A stretch of 64,000 nt of DNA from Eucalyptus grandis (lineage: Eukaryota > Streptophyta > Magnoliopsida > Myrtales > Myrtaceae). Position 1 is the stretch's first letter. The number at the start of each line of letters is the position of its first letter. The notes beneath the pieces were generated by a model that saw only the letters and a list, made by a program, of their open reading frames with translations, was not told where the DNA came from and ran no database searches. Made by a program: the position numbers and the translations under genes. This document shows positions 47,447 through 58,580 of the stretch, one piece after another. The DNA lies in assembly GCF_016545825.1 (NCBI RefSeq), contig NC_052615.1, positions 30,873,088 through 30,937,087 of the forward strand, given 5' to 3'.

Positions 47447-49540
47447 AAGTGTCGCGACCTAACCTAAAGTGCACCACCTAAAGTTTGGCTAATGAATTAC
47501 TAAGCCTAAACTTAGCTCTCACAAACCCATACCAATTCACGATTTAGGTTCAAGTTCTTAACATGCAAATGATTTTTCAATTAGGTGTCGCCACTGATCT
47601 ATTTTTGATGAGTCGATTAAAAACTCAAGTAATGGAAGATTTACTTTACTTATGCGAACTAGAAATTGTGAGTTCGAGGACTTGATTACATTAAATTTCT
47701 CTAACGCCTTTTCAGTACATTTTTCTTTTATTTTGAAAAAATGTTTTGCAGGCAGCTTGGATTGATTTACTTCCCTAACATATGAGGTCACCATGCGGGT
47801 GCGCAAACCACCAATTTAACACCCAAGAAAGCAATAAATAAATTACAGGACTTACCTCATAATAACGAAAGTATCTGCAATGTTAGCTCAAAATTCACAT
47901 CAAAAACCCTAAATATGATTCTTAATTAACACGCATTCACTCAATCTTTTTTTTTAGGATTTGCTCTTGTTTAATGAAATTTAAGCTATATGTCATGCAA
48001 TTTAACTAAATGGCCTAATTCTAATGACAAGCAATTTCTAATTAAATGGACCTAGCAACAATTACTAAACGACATGAACCTAATTTTATATGACACATGC
48101 ATGATATTTTTTATATTTTTTAATTAAAATTCGTAATTAAAAATTACTTAAAGTAAAAATCTACCTAAAGTGAGATATAATCTATTATAAGTTAGGAAAC
48201 AGACTAACATAAATCCTATCTTAACTTATCTCAACACGCAATTTAATTCAAAGATATTATCTAACCTAGATGTCATCTAAATATGCATTCTAATATAATT
48301 AGAAAGGTATCTAACTATTCTATCATGCAATTATATCTAGGAAATCAATTCTAATCTACATGATATGCAAATGCAATCTTTTTTGTATTTTCAGGATAAA
48401 TAAAGCAAACAAAATATTCAAACCATTTAATCTGCAAAGGTATCATCCAGTCGATTCAAATATGGAAACAATATCTAATCATCTGAAATTTCGTGAATAA
48501 AATCGTTAAATTGATCTAAAGCCTTAAAGATCAAAATATCAATTTTATAAGTTCCTGCGAAATCAATGATTCCATCTAAAGCGTTATAGGTGGAATCAAA
48601 GATTATATGCGGTTGCAAATTAGGAAATAAATCTTAATTGGGAGGTATGTCTATCACTCATTAGATAGGCATGTTAGATATTAATAAACATATATTAGGT
48701 AGTAAAATATGCAAATATACTAGAGATGTGCACCTTACCTAATTTGAGGATACTCTTTCCAAGTTTGGACCAAGCGTGATCGAACCGGGATCGCAACCAG
48801 CTCCTTAGCGGGATGGTGAGCGGTGGGTGGTGGCTAGTGGCGACCAGCCACAGTGATATGGCTATGAAGGACCTGCAGAACTAAAGCAAGAGCAAACAGC
48901 GTCGGGCTCACAAATTGGAGATGGACGTCGAGATTAAACCACGACCAAGAGTACAACGAGTCACGGCTTGGCTCGGTTTGTTTTGTTAGAACTGGGATTG
49001 CTATTCCTTCTTAAGGCCACCTATTGATCTCATAAAGACCCTTCTTTTCAAGCAGTGATCAAAGTCTCTTTCAACAGATTTTCACCACTTGGCCCTCTCT
49101 ACATATTATTTCTTTTGACTTCCCTCTCCGAGCAAGTGTTGGAACTCACGGCTAATCGAACATCTCGTTAGTGTTGATGGAGACCGGACTGGACAGTGTT
49201 ATGGAATAGAACAGCGATGAACAATAGCAAAGACATGCCAGTGTATAGCAGTGATGTAATAGCGAGCAAGTACGTTGTCGCGCAGGTTCAGATTGAAGTA
49301 GTAGCAGCAGCTCGATCACTAGGCAACAAGGGGCGGCTCCATGGACAGCAGTAGCAACCACCGAGAAGGGAGCAACAGCGGCACGGCAACAACGAGGCAA
49401 AGGACTCACGCAACAGGGGGCCGCCAAGAGAGGACCCTTCTCTCTCTTCTCTCCCTCACGTGTGTTTCTCTCTATTATGTGTGTTGAGTATCTTAGATCC
49501 AATCCCCCATCCCCTTTCTCTCATAATAGGTCTTGCTTTT

Positions 49541-50695
49541 TGATAACTCTATAAAAATAGAGTTATTTTACCTATTTTAGGCAGTAATTAATGCATTATC
49601 TATGAGAAAATATTTGGATTTCCTTTTGATTATTTGAATTTTCCTTATTTATGCAGAATAATGAGATATGGAGAGGATGATGAAAAGAATGGCAACTATC
49701 AGGAATTCAAATAAAAGCAGCAGTGGAAGATGGATATCAAATCAGGCAATTCTTGATTTTGTTCCCTAATGTTATCTGCAAGCGTTGGAAAATAGATATT
49801 TTAGATCTCCTATAAATAGGAAACAGAGAGAGCAGCTATGGTTTTAGTTAGATCGGTTTTTTTCATTCTTCTGGGAGTTTTTCAAGTATTTTGAAGAGAA
49901 GACAAAAGTGGTGACAGAATTCTTGTCCTTTGATTCAAGATGCTGGGTTTGATCTATATTTTTATTTTTTCTTCTACTATGTTCTAATTTTCTTTTGTTA
50001 GGGCTACGATATAGCCTAACCATGATGATGTGAATTTCATGATTTTTATGTTTTACAATTGTTTTCATTCATGTGAGTTATATATTATTGTGCTTAATGC
50101 TTTTGAGTGATTGGCCGCCACTCGAATGATCTGATGTGCATATTTGAGACTGAGAAGTGATAATATGTAATTGCTCATTATAATGTATAATCATGAATTA
50201 AACGTCGATAGAGATATACCGCGTTATTTGTGTAGCTTTCGGTGATAAAGTGATCCAAAAGGCTCATTGTAAGGTGGGAATATTTATAGTTTTTAATGCA
50301 CTTATGCTTATTTTAATTCACATAGGGATATAGTGGATTAATAAGCTGAGTAGGTTTGCTATTCCTAGAGATAGGATAGTAAATAGATTAGAAAATTCTG
50401 CTATCACATGTTTGATATCGTTCTTATATTCACAACAATATGAAATTCATATCTAATGGTTATGGTGAAATCGGATGCTCTAACATATTTATCTTATCAA
50501 TTTACTGCATTTAGTCTACAATTTTCGTTTTTAATTTATTATTAATTATATTTTGATCTGTTAGATAAATTTTAGAATTAGTCTATTTTAGTATTTAATT
50601 GGTTTATTAATCATCGATCTCCGTTGAATGATACTTTTTCTCATCATTATATTACTTGTTCGATACGTGCACTTGCGTTTAGAATTTTACGAACA
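49541..50695 (+). mobile_element. Solo LTR, 1155 bp, TSD CTTTT
   Basis: Begins TGATAACTCTATAAAAATA and ends TTACGAACA. It is flanked by CTTTT at 49536-49540 and 50696-50700. Removing it and one CTTTT restores the host LTR sequence, which is uninterrupted in inverted copy A near 36750-36780. It belongs to the same family as 36874-37992. Confidence 0.85.
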
Positions 50696-51524
50696 CTTTT
50701 TATATGTAGGGTAGCTGAGGATCTTCCAAGGAAAGAGAGCAGGTCTTTGCTCCTTTTGTAGATGCTGAATATATTATGATTTTTATCCCTTTTCTTTTTT
50801 AAATTTCACACGTGCAGAAATCAAATTTTTTCTCTTAACCCATTGCCCGCAAATCACATTCCCAATTTAGTTAGACAAGTGGTTGGGTCGATTCCATCAA
50901 AATATTGTCAATATCTTCTTCATCTTGTCCACCAATCGCCAAAAACTCAAACGAGTATAATATGATTGCCCCTTGAGAAATTCATCTTTCTTAATTCAAC
51001 CCTCCAATCTATATGATATATTTTACCACTAACAATGTTCATGGCCTTGGCTAAATTCTCTCTCATTGCGGGCTTAGTCCAATTCGCTAAATTAAATTTT
51101 AGAACCATTAGTTCAAACTCGTCTACCGGTCCAATACAAATGCAACTATAAACTAAATAATAAATGCTCCTAAAACTATATATTATGCAATTAAATTTTA
51201 ATATTTTTGTTTAGGGGTTAAGAATTAATCCCTAATTTTTAATGCAGTAAACAACTAATCGGATTGTCAAAATTTAGGTGTCAACAGTTACCCCTCTTTG
51301 AAGGTGAGCTTGTAGAGGTTGTCTTCAAAGACAAATTGAGACCTAAATTTTGATCATGCACACGCAATGAATGATTTGTTGTTGGAAAATGAATCCCATT
51401 TTGAAATGCCATTTATATGATGCATGGAAATGCTAATGTAAACAATAATTGAACCTATTTGGAATAACTTACCTTTTTGAGAGGTAGAGCAATTCAAGAT
51501 AACTGGTGTTACATGTTCAGAACC

Positions 51525-52255
51525 CGTACTTTTCTACGGTCGCCCAGAATAATAACAGGGTTTTGTAAGAAGGCCACTTTCCTAGGACCTGTATCTTGCT
51601 ACGGTCGCCTAGTATGGCAGTATTTGATTGTCTAGGAGCCGAACCTTTCTTCGATCGCTTTGATGGAAAAATTGCTTTTCTAAGACTCATACCTTTCTAC
51701 AGTCGCCTATTAGAGTAATAAATATTGTCTAGAACCCGTACTATTCTACGGTCACCTATTAGAGCAACAAATATTATCTAAGACCCGTACTATTCTACGA
51801 TTGCCTAAATGAGAAATCACTTTCCAAGACCCGTACCTTTCTACGGTCGCCTGAATGAGAAACAATTTTTTCCAAGACCCGTACCTTTCTACGATCACCT
51901 GTTAGAGCAATAAATATTGTCTAGAACCTGTACCATTCTACAGTCACCTAAACGGGAAATCACTTTTCAGGACCCGTACCTTTCTACAGTCACCTGAATA
52001 GGAAACAGCTTTTCCCAGACCCGTACCTTTCTACGGTCACCTGTTAAAGTAATAAATATTTTCTAGGACCGGTACCTTTTTACAGTCGCCTAAAATGAGG
52101 TTTTGCTTGACTAGGACCCAAACTTTTCTTTGATCGCCTAGCATACAGCATAGATCATCTGACTAGGACCTGAACCTTTCTTCGATCGCCTAGCATTACA
52201 GCATAGATCATCTGACTAGGACCCGAATCTTTCTTTGGTCACCTTAATCAGACTG
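51525..52255 (-). repeat. 48-bp tandem repeat, copy B
   Basis: Reverse-orientation counterpart of 35355-35945. Units read CCCGTACCTTTCTACGGTCG with variable spacers on the plus strand. Unit order broadly matches copy A. Confidence 0.7.
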
Positions 52256-54374
52256 AATCTGGAGAAAAATCTTTGGGGCATAGCTCGACCAAGTCGAGTG
52301 TCGGTGCACTTGAGAGAATACCTGCACAATGACAAGTATTTAAAGTATGGGTAGAGATATACTTACCTAGTGATATCTCTGATTCTTGGGGATATGTCTC
52401 CTGGAACTTAGATATTCTGTGAATGTCTCTCACCTCCTGGTAAAAATAAGTTTTAGAACATTGAGGACATACCTTGAACGTTCATGAAGGTTTCTCATCT
52501 CCTAATATCATGAGGCATTCTGAAAGGAACCTGAATGTCAAGAACTGTTGAGTCTTTGAGAAAACATTACCTGTCAGACATGATTAGAGCAAAAATGTAT
52601 TCACCAAAGAAATAAGCAATTAAGGCTATTTTGGAACGCATACTTCAAAATCCACTAAAGTTGTTATCAATTCAATCAAGGTTCATACATAATGACTTTT
52701 GCATCACCCAAATTTCGACTAAAGAAAATTATCGTTTAAGACAATTTTCACTCATGACATGGATTTCCTAAGAATACTAAATGAGAGACTTTTAGTTAAT
52801 AAGGACTTACACTCATTCTCATTTATAATGGCTATTTTATGAGAATCACTTCATCTCACCATCATCATATTGACAAAGGTTCAAATATTCTTGCAAGCGA
52901 TATGACCTTACCAATATGAGAGGTCTTTAACATAGACCATAATATGAGCTTGGTCGATGGCTTAACAAAGGGGACTCTTTCAATCAAGGCTATTGAAAGA
53001 ACAATTCTACAATTATCTCCGGGTTTACAAGTCAAGAACCCTGCAAAATGAGAAAGAAATGATCTTGCCTGCACTTCTTCAAGCAATGCTTAAGACATGT
53101 GAACCCCTATGTTAATTCAAGTGCCATAATCAGAAGAGACTTTGCAAGAGACGTAACGTAGGCTAGGTTCATAGGTTGAGAAACGAAAGATTATTTGGCT
53201 CAAAGATGTGTATAGAGGTCAAAGTTGATGATCATCTAGGCATTATCGCAGGTCTTCTCCTTCACCAAGGATTGTCATTATAAATGCACTATTGATCTTG
53301 ACTCTTTGAGTACTGCTCCATTGGGATACAATTTTTGCAATTGATAGTCATCTATTTGACACTATTTTTCATTTACTTTTATGGGCATTGGCCTGGCTTT
53401 TACCAAGCACACTACTTTTTTGCCCCTAATTTTCATTTATTTTTGTCTTTACTTCTTTTTCATGGGCATTGGCCTTGCTTTTACTAGGCGCACTACTTTT
53501 TCATGCCCCCTAGCTCTATTTTGATTTCGATTCTTACACACAATGCACACATCTAGCAATTACACTTTGAATGACACAAGGGTCTTCATCTACCTTTTGC
53601 CTTGCCCTACTGTAGGAGATGATCACCAACTGGGTTTAAAGAAATGAAATTGCAGGCTCAAATGGGCTGTGCAAAGGATATACGTATGTAGGATAGAGAA
53701 AGAAATGATCTTCGTCATCCTAAAACACTTAAATTACCACATGAATTCAATATAATAGCACGACTTGAAGAGAGCAAGAAAAAAAAAATTCATTTTCCTC
53801 ATCTCATGATGTTGTCTTACCTCCAATTTGCCCCGATGTGGGATGGTTCTTGACAGGGATAATTTGAAAAAAAAATCTCCACAAGTGTATAAGAAAGGGG
53901 TTAAACAATGGATAACCTGTAGTATTTGGGATAGAGAAATGAACTGCCCCTCATCACTTTGGTTGTCGTACCTTTTGCGAGAGAACTCTTTACTTTGTGG
54001 GTATGAACCTTCCTATACTCATCTCACAAGTGTATGAGTAGGGGACTGTGTATAAGATAGGGTTTGCCTTTCATCATCCCGACTCATCTCATTTAGTATG
54101 CTCAATCCATTCCACGTCATTCATTAAATTAGTCCATCTTGATGTTCTTTAGTGGAATTGGTGGACTAAACATGTAACAATCACCATGCAAAATATTTTT
54201 TTAAAAGAGCTCAACAACTTTAAGTATAAAAAATTGCAAACTTCAAAACAAACAATTTACCACACTAAAAATGCTTGCGTAAGTATGAAAAACATGATTT
54301 TGAGCGTTCATTCAAGGAGTTGTCCCACGAAAGGATTGTCTCAGCAATGGGTGTTCTTAGATTGCCCATATCGT

Positions 54375-54474
54375 AAGTTAGATACTTCTTAGTTTCAATG
54401 ACTTCAGCCATATAAGTTCCAAAAATAAGCATATTATCAACATATAAACACACAAAAACAACATATTCTTTAGT
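54375..54474 (-). pseudogene. Ty1/copia reverse-transcriptase fragment
   Basis: The minus strand encodes VCLYVDNMLIFGTYMAEVIE then TKKYLT. LYVDNMLIFG is the RT active-site block (usually YVDD; here the second Asp is Asn). The frame continues at 47450 downward in the remnant at 46004-47446. Its upstream end stops at the hairpin at 54475. Confidence 0.8.
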
Positions 54475-54512
54475 AAACGCACAAGTGTATACTCATCTAC
54501 ACTTGTGCGTTT
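54475..54512. other. Perfect inverted repeat, 15-bp arms, 8-nt loop
   Basis: AAACGCACAAGTGTA, loop TACTCATC, TACACTTGTGCGTTT. It sits exactly between the copia RT fragment and the PPR fragment, so it marks a rearrangement junction. Confidence 0.85.
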
Positions 54513-54514
54513 CC

Positions 54515-54960
54515 CTTACATCCACGCTTGAAGCATCTCATTAAATTTTAGGATCAAGCAAAGGCCGCTTGTCCTTCATCTCCAAAAATATTTGTGCACT
54601 TCTTCCAACTTTCCATTCTAAAAGAGTCCATGATTCAACACAATATAAGAGTTGCAATCAGGACTCAGTCCATTCTCGATCATTGCATTCCATAGCTTGA
54701 AGACATCATCAAGTTGGAGCCATCGACAAAACTTTTTAATCAACATGTACGCATCAAAATTTGGATGGCATCCCATCTCCTTCATCTGATTAAAAAGGTG
54801 AAGCACTGTGTTGAGGTTTCTAGATTTCAAATAGCAAGATATGAAACAACATCATGTGCTATACCTCGCTTGCTCATCCCTTTCCAAGTTCTCTCCCCTT
54901 GCAGAGGACTAAGTCGACCATGGAAACTTACAGTGATTGTCACCCATTGCTTTACATATG
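54515..54960 (-). pseudogene. PPR protein fragment (C-terminal repeats), broken
   Basis: The minus strand encodes MKSRNLNTVLHLFNQMKEMG and then HPNFDAYMLIKKFCR, DDVFKLWNAMIENGLSPDC, SYIVLNHGLF (54830-54618). These are clear pentatricopeptide repeats of the organelle RNA-binding type. After HGLF a TAG interrupts a continuing NGKLEEVHKYF, and further stops and frame changes follow toward 54530. Upstream, KGMSKRGIAHDVVSYLA (about 54890-54830) is another PPR piece in a different frame. It lies inside the LTR pair of the copia element and has the same orientation. Confidence 0.8.
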
Positions 54961-55720
54961 ATGACGAAACTATAATTTGTGACTGGGCCAAGGGAAAAAG
55001 CTTTGGCCATCACTGCTGATTGGAATCAAAGTGAGCAATTGGATTCAATTGCGACTCCTTTCGTTCAGGTCCTCAATGCCAAAGCAGGGTGGAACAGAGT
55101 AAATCCCGTTTTCCTTCCGCCAGCTACAATAGCGATAATGATGAATAGCTAGTTACCTCTGAGATGACTAACAAATGTCATAGATCAATCTTCAGCGAGT
55201 GCTTTCTCTCATATTCTCAACTCTCTCTGTGAATAGCGTCCACGAAAAAGAGAAATCTAAGCAATCTGATCAAGATCCTCCCCATGATCAAGAGTGAAAA
55301 TGGAGACCTATAATCATTGACAATGGAGGTCAGCGATCATCACTTCAATCGGCGAGAGAGAGATTTCATTCTCTGCCCATAAAGGGGGGAAAAAGAGGAA
55401 TTTCCTCCGTCCCTCTCTGTGAAAATGGTCTCCCCGCAATAAGTTAGAATCACAGTTGTTAATGGGAAATTTTAGGTTGGTCATGCGAGTGAGAGCTAGA
55501 TAGAAAATTGACCCTTTGCCTTGCCTCCTTCATGCCTTCTTCAGTTTCGCTCACTTTTCATGCGCGCAACTGAGGTATCTTGTTTCCATGCTTCAAATTG
55601 GGATCCAGAATTTTGATTTGAGCAGAACCGCACTTGCGGCAAAGCAGAATGAATGCGCTGAGCAAAACTTGAGTTTGATCGACTCTAACTCCATTGTTGC
55701 AATAAATAAATACTTAAAAT
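54961..55720. other. Unassigned sequence between PPR fragment and copia 5' LTR
   Basis: An 88-codon plus-strand frame at 55516-55782 runs into the LTR and has no known similarity. No tRNA primer-binding site is visible next to the LTR (reverse strand after CCAACA reads ATTTTAAGTATT). Probably captured or rearranged host DNA. Confidence 0.4.
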
Positions 55721-56426
55721 TGTTGGTAAAATATGATTTCGAATTGGGTAAAATAATAAAATCAGATTTTTTAATTAGATAGAATAAGTAAGTTGGACTT
55801 TGAGGCGTGATATCATTTAAATTTCTTTAAGGATTTATTTGCCCCATAACGTTACTAAGGGTTACTGGTAAATTTCTTCCTGGATATAACAAAACCTCAA
55901 ATAAAAATACTATATAGCAATTCTAATACTTCTCCAATATATTTTATGGGAAACAATTAGAAACAATGACTATATATTCTCTTGAAAGAAAGTGAAAATG
56001 AAAGAAGAAGATTGTAATTGAACAAACACATTCAGTTATTTATAGCAAAAACAAGAAGTTATATTCGAATAGATACATTATGTAACTTATAGCAAAAACA
56101 ATAAATTATATTCGAACAGACATAACCTTTTAAGAATTAAGAAGTTATGTCTAAACAGGTATAAACTCTGATATAACCATTAAAAAAATAATAAAATTAG
56201 GAATTAAATAAATAATTAATTATAAAAAAAAAAAGTAACCTCTCTAAACAGTCCAACTATTTCAACAGGATGCTATGGTTAATTTTTTATAAAATAAATC
56301 CGAATTTTCCAATAAATAAAAAATAATGATTGTTGATTAGTGCCAACTCTCATCCACATACTTACTCACATATTTTCAATGTGGGACAAGATACATCTTA
56401 GTTTATTTGACAAAAAACTACCAGCA
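55721..56426 (-). mobile_element. 5' LTR of the Ty1/copia element
   Basis: 706 bp related throughout to 45306-46003. The minus strand starts TGCTGGTAGTTT and ends TTTTACCAACA, with inverted ends TG...CA. The outer flank AGCTT (56427-56431) pairs with GGCTT on the other side. It could be an independent solo LTR if the flank similarity is chance. Confidence 0.6.
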
Positions 56427-57056
56427 AGCTTCGCTTTGCCTAACTCGGCGAGCTTGAGTTTGCCCAAGCCTAGATTCAGTGAGTTGGGCGAGACATGAGC
56501 CTCGCTAGAGCCTCATTGACATCTAGCAACCTCAGGCGAGGCTCAAGCCTTGCCCAACTTGCCAAATCCGCCTCAGGCGAGCCCAAGCTCGCTTCAATCT
56601 ACCGAGCTGCAAGTTTGCTGGCCTCATCGAAGCTCGAGCTCACTTGGATCAACCGAGCCTTGAACTTGTCGACCCATGTCTTGGCCAATTGTCGGGCAGC
56701 CGCCCGTCGTCAAGGCATGTGATGGTAGACAAAGGAGGAGGAAGAAGGAAGAAGGAGAAGAGAAAAGAAAAGGAAAAAAGATAAAATTACATTTTTAAAA
56801 TTAAAAATAATTACAAGTCCAATTTTTTAAAATTATAAAAATTAAAATTAATTTTTTGGTTGATTAAAAATTTAAAATTCAATTTTTTAAAAAATTTCTT
56901 AGAAAATCACATCAAATACCGAACAATGATATTTTCCACTTCATTTTCAAATCTCAGCTGAACACCGAAAATATCATCATTTTCCTGAAAAAATGACTTT
57001 CTGAAAAATATTTTCCGAAAATATGATATTTTTCGCAAAACAAAAGAAGTCTTAGA
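56427..57056 (+). repeat. Right half of the foldback/TIR element split by the copia
   Basis: GC-rich core text continues from 45305 ('gaggctcaagcc' phrases), followed by AT-rich sequence and a 'gaaaatat..ttttcc' arm. The reverse complement of this arm resembles the left arm at 44872. A 75-codon frame at 56495-56722 is part of the repeat and not a gene. Confidence 0.45.
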
Positions 57057-57533
57057 TTTATAACTTTTTTTGCACGAGGAGAACGAGTCAATTTGCTAAT
57101 GCAATATGTCCAAAATAGTATTCTAGTTATCCTCATTTGATAAATTGACAATTTTTTACTGGTCTATGCAAATAAAGAATGGTGGAGATCATGGTTTGTG
57201 TTCAAGGACAAACCGAAGCACGGAAGAACCTATCATCAGGGATAAAGAATGATGGTGTGTACTTCAACGAAAGATAGAAATGCTGACTTCGGAAATTGGA
57301 TAATTGATGTGTGTCGAGCTTTTCAAGACAAATGTTAAAGAAATGTAACGTGAGATACAACAGATTACAGAACTTCATATATTAGCCGTTTACTTTCACG
57401 TGTCTAAGACGATTCCCAATAAGACAAGACAAAAGATCTAAGATGTGAGTAAATCCATGCTGCACGAGTAGAATTCGTTTTTGGCAAGACAATGAAGAAT
57501 CAAAACACTACTCTACCATCTCAAAACGACTAT
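57057..57533. other. Intergenic, nothing recognised
   Basis: No coding or repeat signal that I can support. Confidence 0.4.
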
Positions 57534-58278
57534 GGCCCCATTTGATTCAGCTTTCCCAATGAGCTTTGGGCTCCCAAAGCCCCTTGAGAAAAATATTTGG
57601 TGTTTGGCAACCATTTTCGAAAGCTACTTGGCCAAATGTCAGCATTCCCAATGCTGAAAGCCCAATGCTGGGGAGGACTAGTTTTGAGCATTTGGCATTT
57701 CGGAAATGCCCGTTCACTATTCATCTTCTTCCCCCTTCTTCTCCGTTTGTCTTCTTCGTCTTCCCCGCCGCCTGAGAGTTTGGCTTCTTCGGTAGTTGCC
57801 ACCGCCACGTGGGGGTCCCGTGTCCCCGGCGACCACCGCCCGAGGTGGTGGGACCCGCGACCCAGGCGGCGTCACCTGGGTCCACACGACCTCAGGCGGC
57901 GTCGCCTAGCGCGCACGAGCCAAGCGACACCGCCTAAGGTCCGCGCGACCAAGCGACGCCGCCTAAGGTCGAGACCTAAGGCCGCTAGATCTGGCCTCCG
58001 CAACCCCAAGCCGCCAAATCTGGTGATCTGGCGGCCAAATCTGGTTGGCCGGCGGTTGGCTGGCCACTGGAATTTGATATTCTGACTTAAATAAAATAAA
58101 AAATAAAAAATAGCAAAAGTTAATTACAAAGGTGAATTTTACCAAACGGTATTTTATGTTAAGTTGCTTTTCAATGCTACAATTTATCAAACGGTGTAAT
58201 ATTTCCGCAAATCCCTTTATCTCAAAAGTATTTACATTCCCCCAATAGCATTTCCCCAAAGCCAAACCAAACAAGCCC
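57534..58278. repeat. Candidate TIR element with GC-rich core
   Basis: The left end GGCCCCATTTGATTCAGCTTT and the reverse complement of the right end GGGCTTGTTTGGTTTGGCTTT are similar. The core (57760-58030) is GC-rich with 'gcgacgccgcctaagg' repeats. No matching target duplication was found. The 162-codon frame at 57597-58085 is low-complexity and is not called as a gene. Confidence 0.4.
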
Positions 58279-58299
58279 TACTTTCTTTTCCTAAATGCC

Positions 58300-58580
58300 T
58301 TTTGGGCTGGCACTTGGAAGGGCCACGGTTTGGTTTCCTTAACCCAAGCAGAAAACATCTTTCACAGCTTGGGCCGGTAGGGACAGATTTGTTTTGGTTC
58401 CACGTCAAACATGGATTAATTAAACCGGTAACTCTTTCGTCGGCCCAACCTGTGCCCGGCCTGATTATGTCCGAGAACCATTGCCGACATGGGTGAGCGA
58501 TGGTCAAAGTTCAGCTCGGATCGGGCTAGTTCGCTGTGGTTGTTCCGATCCCAACCCAGATCCAGACCGTACTATATTAT
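58300..58580 (+). repeat. Dispersed repeat, copy 2 (partner at 30000-30300)
   Basis: Same ordered phrases as copy 1, including 'ttccttaacccaagcagaaaaca', 'gggccggtagggacaga', 'gtcaaacatgg' and 'cccaacctgtgcccggcc'. It directly follows the TIR candidate at 57534-58278. Confidence 0.55.

Larger units (their letters stand above)
47451..54374 (-). mobile_element. Gypsy-like (non-coding) element inserted in the copia reverse transcriptase
   Basis: The copia protein reads ...ETKKYLT up to 54375 and resumes FIFKMKDLG from 47450 down, so the DNA between is an insertion. ACTT borders it on both sides (54378-54375 and 47450-47447). Reading the minus strand there is about 3 kb without coding frames, a 48-bp tandem repeat, a polypurine tract (AAAGAGGGGTAAC) and an LTR-like region TGTTGACACC (51286) to ...GGTCGCGACA (47450). 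Without the nested solo LTR this region is about 2.7 kb. No 5' LTR or pol gene is seen, so it is a deleted or LARD-like element; class assignment is an inference. Confidence 0.6.
49430..54432 (-). repeat. Copy B of the inverted duplication
   Basis: Segments 49430-49535 and 50701-54432, interrupted by the solo LTR, are reverse complements of 33231-36873. Copy B is the better anchored of the two because it sits between matching halves of the copia pol gene. Confidence 0.7.

Noticed and set aside
57597..58085. 162-codon frame with Arg/Pro-rich composition
   Set aside because: It lies inside a GC-rich repeat core of a TIR-like element; composition alone explains its length.
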